From Pseudomonas koreensis (GTDB taxonomy: Bacteria; Pseudomonadota; Gammaproteobacteria; Pseudomonadales; Pseudomonadaceae): a stretch of DNA of 64,000 nucleotides. The position numbers were made by a program, and so were the translations under genes. The stretch is from NCBI RefSeq assembly GCF_025447595.1, contig NZ_JAOEJU010000009.1, positions 1 through 64,000 of the forward strand. Reading direction: 5' to 3'. Shown here in pieces: positions 56,091-62,610 of this stretch (its first letter is position 1; each line of letters starts with the position of its first letter). The notes beneath the pieces are model-generated. The model was given only the letters and a program-made list of their open reading frames with translations. It did not search any database and was not told the origin of the DNA.

Positions 56091-56165
56091 TCGGTGAAGG
56101 TAGTTTTGATTGAGAGGCGGGGGCGCAAGCTCCCGCTTGAATCTGCAAAGAAGGAGGGCGCGACC

Positions 56166-56666
56166 ATGAGCCGGATGGCCACCCGAGTACGCAACATCAG
56201 TTTTGTCAGCCTGCTGGGACTGTTTGCCAGCAGTGCGTTTGCCCAGTCGCCCGCCGACTTCATCAACGAAGCCTCGGCCAAAGGCATGGCCGACATCGAG
56301 GCCAGTCGTCTGGCGCACAGCAAGGCCGAGTCCAAAGAGGTCAAGGATTACACCATCGTCGTCATCAACGACCGCACCACCGCCAACCAGCATCTGGCGA
56401 AAATCGCCAAGAAACTGGACCTGCCCGTGGCGCCTCGCGAAGAAGTCGCCGACAAGGCCAAGGCGTTGATGCCGGAAGTCAAAGAAGGCGCGAGCTTCGA
56501 TCAGGCCTACGCCGCCAGTCAGGTCAAAGCCACGGAAGAAGCCATCGAACAGATCGAGCAGGAAGCTCAGACCACCGACGTGCCGGAGATCAAGGCGTTT
56601 GCCGACGAGACGTTGCCGAAATTGCAGAGTCATCTGGAAATGGCCAAGGCCCTGGCCAGTCGCTGA
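56166..56666 (+). CDS. DUF4142 periplasmic protein
   Basis: A 166-residue precursor with signal peptide (FVSLLGLFASSAFA|QS). The DUF4142 helical domain follows (FINEASAKGMADIEASRLA, YTIVVINDRTTANQHLAKIA, FADETLPKLQSHLEMAK). ATG at 56166 follows GAAGGAGGGCGCGACC. Usually linked to stress. Ends at a strong terminator. Confidence 0.86.
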   Translation: MSRMATRVRNISFVSLLGLFASSAFAQSPADFINEASAKGMADIEASRLAHSKAESKEVKDYTIVVINDRTTANQHLAKIAKKLDLPVAPREEVADKAKALMPEVKEGASFDQAYAASQVKATEEAIEQIEQEAQTTDVPEIKAFADETLPKLQSHLEMAKALASR

Positions 56667-56679
56667 ATTCCGTTACTTA

Positions 56680-56706
56680 AAAAACGGCGCTTAAGGCGCC
56701 GTTTTT
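56680..56706. terminator. bidirectional terminator
   Basis: ACGGCGC / GCGCCGT with a TTAAG loop is flanked by A and T runs. It separates the convergent DUF4142 and iron-permease genes. Confidence 0.85.
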
Positions 56707-56710
56707 GTTT

Positions 56711-57121
56711 TCAGCATTCGTTCAGATCCTGTTTCGGCTTGCTCTTGTCCCCCAGTCCTTCCAGATCAAACACCTCATTCTCGCCCATCGCCCGATAATG
56801 CCGACGCAACGCTTCCAGCTGCTTGAGATCCAGCGACTCCAGCCCGAGCATCGCATTCTGCGCCTCCTTGTTTACCCGCAGCAGTTCATCGAGTTTCAAA
56901 TGCAGGATGTCGGTGTCGCGGTTCTGGGTGTTCTGGATCAGGAACACCATCAGGAACGTGATGATCGTGGTCGAGGTATTGATGATCAGTTGCCAGGTAT
57001 CGTTGTAATCGAAAATCGGCCCGCTCAAACCCCAGAGCCCGATCAGAATCAACGCCCCCATAAACGTCTTGGGGCTACCGGCCCAGAGGGCTAGCTTCTG
57101 GGAGATCTTTGCGAATTTCAT
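56711..57121 (-). CDS. Low-affinity iron permease family protein
   Basis: A 136-residue membrane protein of the PF04120 family. Two membrane segments are clear (FMGALILIGLWGLSGPIF; LIINTSTTIITFLMVFLIQN), followed by the conserved QNRDTDILHLKLDELL. ATG at 57121. The iron-transport role is family annotation only and is poorly supported experimentally. Confidence 0.84.
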   Translation of the reverse strand: MKFAKISQKLALWAGSPKTFMGALILIGLWGLSGPIFDYNDTWQLIINTSTTIITFLMVFLIQNTQNRDTDILHLKLDELLRVNKEAQNAMLGLESLDLKQLEALRRHYRAMGENEVFDLEGLGDKSKPKQDLNEC

Positions 57122-57334
57122 GGCCGTGTTCCTTGTTGGGGGAGCTTGAAATTCAGACATCGGGGGTGGTGTGAAAATTCTACTTACAGTTTTCTGAGCT
57201 CTGAAGGTTCACCGAAGACTGTGATCCCGGCGATATCGGACGTACGTAGGGGAAGGCAGATAAACACGATCGCTGTATCGTGACGGCAGCCGCTTTTCCA
57301 CGTTTCGCCAGAACGCCCCAGACAGGAGAACGCA

Positions 57335-58105
57335 ATGACCTGGTCCGCCAAGCAATACGTCACTTTCGAAGATGAACGCACCCGCCCGGCCCGCGACCTG
57401 CTGGCGGCGATTCACACGCCCGAGGCGCGTTTCGTGGTCGATATCGGGTGTGGTCCCGGCAACTCGACCGAGTTGTTGGTGAAGCGTTTTCCGGGGGCGA
57501 AAGTGCAGGGACTCGACAGTTCGTCGGACATGATCGATGCCGCGCGCAAGCGTCTGCCGCAGTTACAGTTCGAGGTGGCGGACATCGATAAATGGGCGGA
57601 TGCGGGGCCATTCGATGTGATCTTCGCCAACGCCGTTTTGCAGTGGGTGCCGGATCACGCGACCTTGTTGCCGGCGCTGGCGGGCAAGTTGGCGCAGGGT
57701 GGCAGTCTGGCGATCCAGATGCCGGACAACCTCAACGAGCCGTCCCATCGGTTGATGCGCGAAGTCGCCGCCAATGGGCCGTGGGCCAGCAAACTGGCGG
57801 GCGCGGCGGGGCAGCGGACCGAGATGGCGGATGCCAGTGCCTATTTCTCGATGTTGCGGCCGCACTGCGCGCGGGTCGATGTGTGGCGCACCACGTATCA
57901 CCACCAGTTGGCGGGCGGGGCCTCGGGTGTTGTCGAGTGGTTCAAGGGCAGTGGTTTGATTCCGTTCCTCAGTCCGCTGACGGAAACCGAGCGGGAGGAG
58001 TATCTGGCGCAATATCTGGCGGAGGTCGCGAAGGCCTATCCGGCGCTGGCGGATGGTTCGGTGCTGTTGCCGTTTCCACGGTTGTTTATTGTCGCCACGC
58101 GTTGA
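57335..58105 (+). CDS. tam: Trans-aconitate 2-methyltransferase Tam
   Basis: Methylates trans-aconitate with S-adenosylmethionine. The 256-residue protein has motif I VVDIGCGPGNSTELLVKRFP (residues about 34-53), SSDMIDAARKRLP, IFANAVLQWVPDH, and the family end SVLLPFPRLFIVATR. ATG after AGGAGAACGCA. A more distant relative is encoded at 13966-14781. Confidence 0.86.
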   Translation: MTWSAKQYVTFEDERTRPARDLLAAIHTPEARFVVDIGCGPGNSTELLVKRFPGAKVQGLDSSSDMIDAARKRLPQLQFEVADIDKWADAGPFDVIFANAVLQWVPDHATLLPALAGKLAQGGSLAIQMPDNLNEPSHRLMREVAANGPWASKLAGAAGQRTEMADASAYFSMLRPHCARVDVWRTTYHHQLAGGASGVVEWFKGSGLIPFLSPLTETEREEYLAQYLAEVAKAYPALADGSVLLPFPRLFIVATR

Positions 58106-58110
58106 AATGA

Positions 58111-58140
58111 AAAAGGGCCGATTTGATCGGCCCTTTCTTT
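58111..58140. terminator. bidirectional terminator after tam
   Basis: AAAGGGCCGA / TCGGCCCTTT with a TTTGA loop, then a T-run. It serves tam and the convergent methyltransferase gene. Confidence 0.85.
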
Positions 58141-58145
58141 TGCGG

Positions 58146-58874
58146 TCAGCGCTGTACGGCGACCAGCATCATCATCGGTCGCTCACGCTCTTCAGCGAGG
58201 GCCGGTTGCGCAACTACCTAGGCATCGCTCGGGCCCCATTCATTGACGTGTTGAATCGTGAAACCTGCGTTGATCAACGCGTTGAGTAGCGTGCCGACCG
58301 TACGATGCTGCTTGATCACTCCGTCCGCCAGCCAGTTCGTAACCCGCTCGCCTTCCCTCTGATAACTGTCCAGCGGCCAGCGCTTGTTGCCTTCGCTGTC
58401 GATCAGCCAGCCCGGATTGCGCGGCGCCATGAAAATCGGGTGCTCAATGGAAAACACAAAATGCGCTCCGGGTTTAAGCGCCGCGTGCAGCTTGGCAAAC
58501 AGGTTTGAGAGATCCTTGATGTAATGCAGGGCCAGTGAGCTGTAGGCCAGATCGTAAGTGCACGCAGGCAGATCGAGGTGTTCCAGGTCGGCACGTTCGT
58601 AGCGGATGTTTGCAGCCGAGGTGGTTTCCTTCGCCCGTTCGAGCATTTTCTCCGAGACATCCAGCCCCAGCACCTCGGTTGCGCCCTGTTCGCTGGCCCA
58701 GCGGCAGAACCAGCCATAGCCGCAGCCCAGATCCACTACCTGCAAACCGTGCAGGGAGGGCAACAAGGCTTTCAGCGCCGGCCATTCCGGCGCGGCATCG
58801 AGGCCGCCGATGGAGCGGTTCATCTGGCTGTAGCCCTGGAAAAATTCGGGATCGTCGTAGATGTTCTGGGTCAT
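58146..58874 (-). pseudogene. SAM methyltransferase interrupted by an in-frame amber codon
   Basis: The frame from 58874 encodes a class I methyltransferase (VVDLGCGYGWFCRWASEQGA, VLGLDVSEKML, YSSLALHYIKDL) and meets TAG at 58218-58220 after NEWGPSDA. The same frame continues for 23 more codons (VVAQPALAEERERPMMMLVA then VQR) to a TGA at 58146-58148. That tail has the look of a normal family C-terminus. A CAG-to-TAG change would explain it. The catalytic core is intact, so the shortened 218-residue protein may still fold. Confidence 0.7.
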
Positions 58875-59397
58875 GGGTTTGCTGCTCTTTTGAATTTGAT
58901 TCGGGTGGCTCGGAGGCCACGGTTTTGAATCCCTCGAAACGTGATGGCGCGTATTCGTCGATGGCCGCGCAGGGGGAGGGTGGTGGGCGATGGGGAAATG
59001 CTAGCGGGTCGTGGCGAGTGTGAGAACCGGGCGAGTGTTGGGGATCTGTAAGCGTGGTTTTTCGATTCGGGATGTTTAAAGAGTTGGGCCTGTTTACTGA
59101 ACCTTCCCACAAGGTTTTCAGGTTGTCCGTCGGAAGTGCGGACTCTAGCCTTTGAGGGTCGCTGATGAATCGGCGATCGGGATTGGAACCCCGGCGACTT
59201 CACTGAATGCAAAGCGTCGTTCATGACGTATGCTTGCGCACCTTGATGGTGTGCACTCTGTTATGGCGGCTGTGCGCGGGAGACTTCGAGTCTGTCGGGT
59301 TTTGCTTGGTGGCCCGGGTTCCAACCTGCGTACAGCTGCCACCCCTTCGCGTGGAACCGAATGGGGCAGCTCTAACCATCACACCGAGTATCAAATC
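58875..59397. other. gene-free region with structured leader
   Basis: No convincing coding sequence. The left part (58875-59120) shows nothing recognisable. The right part (about 59129-59397) is full of complementary segments and is described as a candidate RNA leader. Confidence 0.5.
59129..59397 (+). ncRNA. candidate structured 5' leader of the DUF6124-type gene
   Basis: TTGGAACCCCGG (59183-59194) can pair with CCCGGGTTCCAA (59313-59324) with one mismatch, closing a multibranch loop. Inside are the hairpins TGCGCACC/GGTGTGCA (59235-59255) and AGACT-TCG-AGTCT (59281-59293). Downstream, AGCTGCCACCCC pairs with GGGGCAGCT (59334-59372), ending 25 bases before the ATG. This is a cis-regulatory RNA candidate; expression and conservation are not known. 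Confidence 0.45.
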
Positions 59398-59766
59398 ATG
59401 TTCAAGCCAACACCGAATCCCCCAGAAGTCGAAACCGACCCGACGTCCCCGTACGTCTCGATCGATTGCAGAAAACTCAACGACGCCGCCAACCGCGCCC
59501 TCGATCACTACCTCTGCCCCGGCGCCCATGTCATGGGCACGACCAACCAGCCCGACCCGATGTACTTCGCCAACCCGGCCTACGACACCGAATCCCTGCT
59601 GGCCAACGCCAGCGAATCACTGGGTTCGGCATCCGAGATGCTCAACAACTTCGCCGCCACCCTCGACCCCACCCACCGCAGAACCGCGATAGGCATTGCG
59701 CAACTGGTGATGCTGGGGGAATTGGCGGTGAATCAGGCGCTGGATCATGTTGAGGTGAAAGGCTGA
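59398..59766 (+). CDS. DUF6124/DUF3077-type small protein
   Basis: A 122-residue protein starting MFKPTPNPPEVETDPTSPYV, of a type common and often multi-copy in fluorescent pseudomonads. It contains Cys in a LDHYLCPG segment and a helical C-terminal half (ESLLANASESLGSASEMLNN). No signal peptide or membrane segment. The frame is open upstream to 59230, but the ATG at 59398 fits the family start. Function unknown. The long structured leader is its most notable feature. Confidence 0.75.
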   Translation: MFKPTPNPPEVETDPTSPYVSIDCRKLNDAANRALDHYLCPGAHVMGTTNQPDPMYFANPAYDTESLLANASESLGSASEMLNNFAATLDPTHRRTAIGIAQLVMLGELAVNQALDHVEVKG

Positions 59767-59820
59767 TGCTTTGTTTTGGTGAAAAGGCTGAGCCGGATAA
59801 GAGCAAAATATAGTGAAACC

Positions 59821-59980
59821 TAACGGTATATAGGGAGACCCGTTATACGTCGGTAGATTTATGTAGAAACAAGCAATTGTGAGGCTGTCTTAAATCACGG
59901 CGTCGCTGAATCGAACAGTAACTACGCCGATGCGACGTTTCAGCGGGCAAGAAAAAAACCGGTCTTCAAGACCGGTTTTT
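59821..59980 (+). ncRNA. candidate structured RNA ending in a terminator
   Basis: TAACGG (59821-59826) and CCGTTA (59840-59845) are inverted. CGGCGT (59898-59903) can pair with ACGCCG (59924-59929), while CGCTGAA (59904-59910) can pair with TTCAGCG (59939-59945), a crossing, pseudoknot-like arrangement. The region ends at a plus-strand-capable terminator (59953-59980). It could be a small RNA or the 3' UTR of the DUF6124-type mRNA. Confidence 0.3.
59953..59980. terminator. bidirectional terminator after hicB
   Basis: AAAAACCGGTCT / AGACCGGTTTTT with a TCA loop; 7 bases past the hicB stop. It can also end transcripts coming from the DUF6124 side. Confidence 0.85.
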
Positions 59981-59987
59981 ATCCGCT

Positions 59988-60395
59988 TCAACGTTGCTGC
60001 AAAACCTTGAGTGCCGCCGAGGCCAGAAATCCGGAGCGGCTTTTCTCTTCCGGATGGTGCAACACGTATTCATCGATACGGTTGAGCAAATAGCCGGGCA
60101 ATGTGATGTTGAGTTTCTGAGCTTTGCCCAGGTATTTGGTCACATCGATATCCACCACCGCCCACGTGCAGCCAGCGTATTTTGGATTGGCGGCATGCAG
60201 TGTGACCTTGTTGGCCGGCGGGATGGGCGAGCCGTCTTCGGCCAGTATCTCGAAATGGCCTTCGATGGCTTCGCGGGCCATCGCCATCGCATCGTCCAGA
60301 TCATCACCGGCGGAAAAACAGCCCGGAATATCCGGCACCTCCACTCCCCAGGCATGTCCTTCATCACCCACTGAAATCGCGATCGGGTAAAGCAT
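59988..60395 (-). CDS. hicB: HicB antitoxin
   Basis: Neutralises HicA and represses the operon. The 135-residue protein has the RNase-H-like HicB domain (MLYPIAISVGDEGHAWGVEV, PDIPGCFSAGDDLDDAMAMA) and a C-terminal ribbon-helix-helix (KLNITLPGYLLNRIDEYV) for DNA binding. ATG at 60395 follows GGAGGACGACAC. It lies 34 bases downstream of hicA on the same strand. Confidence 0.9.
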   Translation of the reverse strand: MLYPIAISVGDEGHAWGVEVPDIPGCFSAGDDLDDAMAMAREAIEGHFEILAEDGSPIPPANKVTLHAANPKYAGCTWAVVDIDVTKYLGKAQKLNITLPGYLLNRIDEYVLHHPEEKSRSGFLASAALKVLQQR

Positions 60396-60429
60396 GTGTC
60401 GTCCTCCACGGCGCAATTGACCTGATAAG

Positions 60430-60609
60430 TCAAAGCAGCGCCTGCTGCAAAATACTGATGGCCGTTTTCTTGAGCAGATCCTTCTTCGGGTGAGGCACTG
60501 TGACCAGACCAGGTTTGGTCGGATGCTTGAAGTGATGATGACTGCCCCTTACCCGCACCAGATACCAACCGTCTGCGACGAGCTGGCCAATTAGAAAACG
60601 GCTATTCAC
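60430..60609 (-). CDS. hicA: HicA mRNA-interferase toxin (GTG start)
   Basis: A 59-residue double-stranded-RNA-binding-fold toxin that cleaves mRNAs. It starts at GTG after GGAGGTGTT. The sequence NSRFLIGQLVADGWYLVRVR, then GSHHHFKHPTKPGLVTVPHP, carries the catalytic His region (GSHHHF) and the conserved PHP-K-KDL segment. Length matches the family. It is the first gene of the hicAB pair and is easily missed because of its size and GTG start. Confidence 0.9.
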   Translation of the reverse strand: MNSRFLIGQLVADGWYLVRVRGSHHHFKHPTKPGLVTVPHPKKDLLKKTAISILQQALL

Positions 60610-60632
60610 AACACCTCCCTGTGGTGTGCTTG

Positions 60633-60666
60633 GTGGGTACTATACCCACGATTTATTATCGATCAA
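60633..60666 (-). promoter_or_regulatory. hicAB promoter and operator
   Basis: On the minus strand TTGATC (-35, 60661-60666) and TATAGT (-10, 60639-60644) are 16 bases apart. A perfect palindrome GTGGGTA-CTA-TACCCAC (60633-60649) covers the -10, giving a natural site for HicB autorepression. The predicted start lies about 23 bases before the hicA GTG. Confidence 0.65.
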
Positions 60667-60685
60667 CACTATAACCACCGAGCGG

Positions 60686-60896
60686 TCATCGTCCTTTGAT
60701 GGGGGCGGCGGTCACGAAGAAGTCTAGGCGGGGATACTTCAGCAGAATGGGGACTGTATTGCAGGCCGTTTCCATGAAATCCAATGGGTTGGCGTTGAGG
60801 CTCAACAGGTGTGGGTTCCTGGCCAAAGTAGGTTTCTGAGGCGACCTCCAATTCCAATATTTTGGGGCTTATCTCGATTTTGGCGTGATAACCCAC
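60686..60896 (-). pseudogene. possible frameshifted small ORF
   Basis: One frame starts GTG at 60896 with MGYHAKIEISPKILELEVAS. Around 60833 the better protein-like reading moves to another frame, running ARNPHLLSLNANPLDFMETA then CNTVPILLKYPRLDFFVTAA and stopping at 60686. A single-base change would join the two halves into a roughly 70-residue protein. I do not recognise it, and it may instead be an expressed or non-coding repeat. Confidence 0.3.
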
Positions 60897-61079
60897 AATT
60901 AAAGGGAGTTAAGCGCAGCTGAGATAAGGTCTGCTCCCTGAGTGGGGCTGGGCTCTTATTCTCTCCAAATCACAAACATAAAAAATCGGCCATCAAGACC
61001 GTTTTTTTAGAGACCGCACTCCTGCTGCTATCGTCCAAAAGCTTGCACGCCGGAGCACGTAAAACACGTCAACGGCAGA
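60897..61079. other. intergenic region between hicAB and the zeta locus
   Basis: Nothing coding is seen. It contains an imperfect terminator-like hairpin (60981-61008, ATCGGCCATCAAGACCGTTT) whose loop resembles those at 59953 and 62291. Confidence 0.45.
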
Positions 61080-61080
61080 A

Positions 61081-61114
61081 TGAAAAAGCCCGGCACTTGG
61101 CCGGGCAGTTTTGG
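61081..61114 (-). terminator. terminator of the zeta locus
   Basis: GCCCGGC / GCCGGGC with an ACTTG loop, then a T-run when read on the minus strand. It lies 16 bases past the stop of the small downstream gene. Confidence 0.8.
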
Positions 61115-61129
61115 AATCCGCTAACGTAA

Positions 61130-61297
61130 TCAGGCTTGCTTTTCACGTGCAGCCAGCATTACTTCATTCTGTTTTTTGGTGGCTTCGGTCAGCACTTCAC
61201 TGTAAACGCGCTTTTTTTCTTCCGATTTCGCATTACGAATGAAGTCTGCGAATGGACTCGTGGACTCCTTTGGGGATCCGAGTTTCATGGAAAACAT
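61130..61297 (-). CDS. Small charged protein overlapping the zeta-toxin gene (candidate antitoxin)
   Basis: A 55-residue ORF starting MFSMKLGSPKESTSPFADFI and ending EVLTEATKKQNEVMLAAREK-QA. It is charged and helical, with no membrane segment. ATG at 61297 has GGAG eight bases upstream (61288 is an alternative). The first 13 bases overlap the 3' end of the zeta gene, so translation is probably coupled, and a terminator follows. Its role as antitoxin is inference from position, size and coupling; no known epsilon or PezA sequence is recognised. Confidence 0.65.
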   Translation of the reverse strand: MFSMKLGSPKESTSPFADFIRNAKSEEKKRVYSEVLTEATKKQNEVMLAAREKQA

Positions 61298-62043
61298 GGG
61301 GTTACTCCGTTATTCATCCCAAGCATGACCATCAGGTCGTGTTTCGTATGCTTCTCCGGGATATGGTAGTCGATCTTGTCAACACCCGCCTTGTAGAGAC
61401 GGCCAGAATTATCAATGTGCTTCACAAGCAGATCGACATGAAGATCCTTGCCAAACTCTAGCTTAAGCGTGTTAACCACGTCACGTGCTGCAAAATATTG
61501 GTCGACGAAATGCTCCGGTCGAATCCTCCGTCCTTCGGCTTCCTCACGAGCCGTGACAAATGACCAAGCAAGCCTGGGGTCTTGATAGACATAGAGAATT
61601 TGAACGAATCTCCCCTTGTCCAGGCAACGCCGCACATTGTTCCTTGCGATCTCTATATTTGAAAGCGTCCCATCGAGCAGGAAAGATTGTTTTCGATCCA
61701 GGGCAAGATCAATCAGCTTTCCTATCAGAATTGAAACGGCGCCTTGGAAAAGCCAGGCATTGCCACCTTGATAGGCTTCAAATTCGTTTCTGAGGTCGTC
61801 TGGATCGATTCGCAGGATCGGCGTATCAGAGAAAAGGTTCAGCAGGGCTAATGATGCCTCTGTCTTGCCAGCCCCCGGCGACCCAGCCATGAAAACTGAA
61901 ACAGGCTCTTTTTCGGGCGGATACCGGGTCTGATCCGTGAGTCGCTTGCCAATAGCTTTCTTGTTTGATCGTGCGAACCTGATCGCATCGTCCCAGATGG
62001 CCTGTTCTTCATCCGTCATTCCAAGTCTTTTGTCTTCCTGCAC
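61285..62043 (-). CDS. Zeta toxin family kinase
   Basis: P-loop kinase related to zeta/PezT toxins, which phosphorylate UDP-N-acetylglucosamine and block cell-wall synthesis. The 252-residue reading has Walker A in MAGSPGAGKTEAS (residues 54-61), the acidic site LRIDPDDLRNEFEAYQGGN, FLLDGTLSNIEIARNNV and the substrate/Arg region FVTAREEAEGRRIRPEHFV. GTG 62043 or ATG 62019 may be the start, both with weak ribosome sites. A better-placed ATG at 62152 lies in another frame (see the upstream ORF). Base composition is AT-richer than the pca genes. Confidence 0.8.
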   Translation of the reverse strand: MQEDKRLGMTDEEQAIWDDAIRFARSNKKAIGKRLTDQTRYPPEKEPVSVFMAGSPGAGKTEASLALLNLFSDTPILRIDPDDLRNEFEAYQGGNAWLFQGAVSILIGKLIDLALDRKQSFLLDGTLSNIEIARNNVRRCLDKGRFVQILYVYQDPRLAWSFVTAREEAEGRRIRPEHFVDQYFAARDVVNTLKLEFGKDLHVDLLVKHIDNSGRLYKAGVDKIDYHIPEKHTKHDLMVMLGMNNGVTPCFP

Positions 62044-62095
62044 TGGATGTGAACGCTCTTCGATTGAAAGGCCATTTACGGTTTGCGCTCTGGAT

Positions 62096-62152
62096 TTACC
62101 GCAGTGTAGTGGTTTCCAATCGGTCGAAATCTTGATGGGAAACCGTACTCAT
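62096..62152 (-). other. short ORF at the zeta 5' end (possible frameshifted N-terminus)
   Basis: ATG at 62152 follows AAAGGAATGATCC and encodes MSTVSHQDFDRLETTTLR before TAA. Without a stop, the zeta frame just downstream reads GKSRAQTVNGLSIEERSHPV and joins the annotated zeta start. A one-base shift near 62090-62100 would therefore give a longer zeta protein. The alternative is a translated leader peptide. Confidence 0.45.
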
Positions 62153-62290
62153 GGATCATTCCTTTGAGCAAACTGTGTTTCTTGTGGCTGGAGAGAATGA
62201 AGAGTAGAGAGGGATACCGTATCTGCAATCAACGGTGTATTGCTGAATTGTTCTTTGCCGGACGAGCAGCAGACCTCAAAACGCAGACAC

Positions 62291-62320
62291 AAAAAAACCG
62301 GCCATCAAGGCCGGTTTTTC
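62291..62320 (-). terminator. terminator downstream of tRNA-Gly
   Basis: AAAAACCGGCC / GGCCGGTTTTT with an ATCAA loop, 48 bases past the tRNA 3' end on the minus strand. Confidence 0.8.
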
Positions 62321-62367
62321 TGTTTGCGCATCCCCCGTCAAACCACGACGCAGGACATAAATTCGAT

Positions 62368-62441
62368 TGGAGCGGGTGAAGGGAATCGAACCCTCGTTAT
62401 CAGCTTGGGAAGCTGGAGTAATGCCATTATACGACACCCGC
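62368..62441 (-). tRNA. tRNA-Gly (CCC)
   Basis: The minus strand folds as a 74-base tRNA including encoded CCA. The acceptor stem is GCGGGTG/CACCCGC. The anticodon loop is TTCCCAA with anticodon CCC. The T-arm GAGGGTTCGATTCCC is canonical. It marks the right edge of the AT-rich accessory stretch. Confidence 0.93.
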
Positions 62442-62538
62442 TCAGAGCGGCTGACTTTGTACCAGACTCGGCCACGGATTTGAAGTTTTCTTTGCGTGTG
62501 GCGAGTGGAAAAGCCTGAATCAGAGCCGGATCGGTCAA

Positions 62539-62603
62539 TCGCGGGCAAGCACTACGGGCTGGAGGACGGCTGAATCTCAGCCTCGCAGGCTTGCTCGCGA
62601 CGA
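62539..62603. repeat. degenerate REP pair
   Basis: TCGCGGGCAAGC (left) and GCAGGCTTGCTCGCGACGAC (right) are mutated inverted REP arms, placed after the phaG stop. Confidence 0.6.
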
Positions 62604-62610
62604 CACTGTT

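Noticed and set aside
58900..62441. Prophage or integrative element
   Set aside because: No integrase, phage structural gene or direct repeat of the tRNA 3' end was found, so only acquired-DNA character is claimed.
62276..62548. ORFs overlapping the tRNA region
   Set aside because: They run through the tRNA-Gly gene and its terminator and have no protein-like features.
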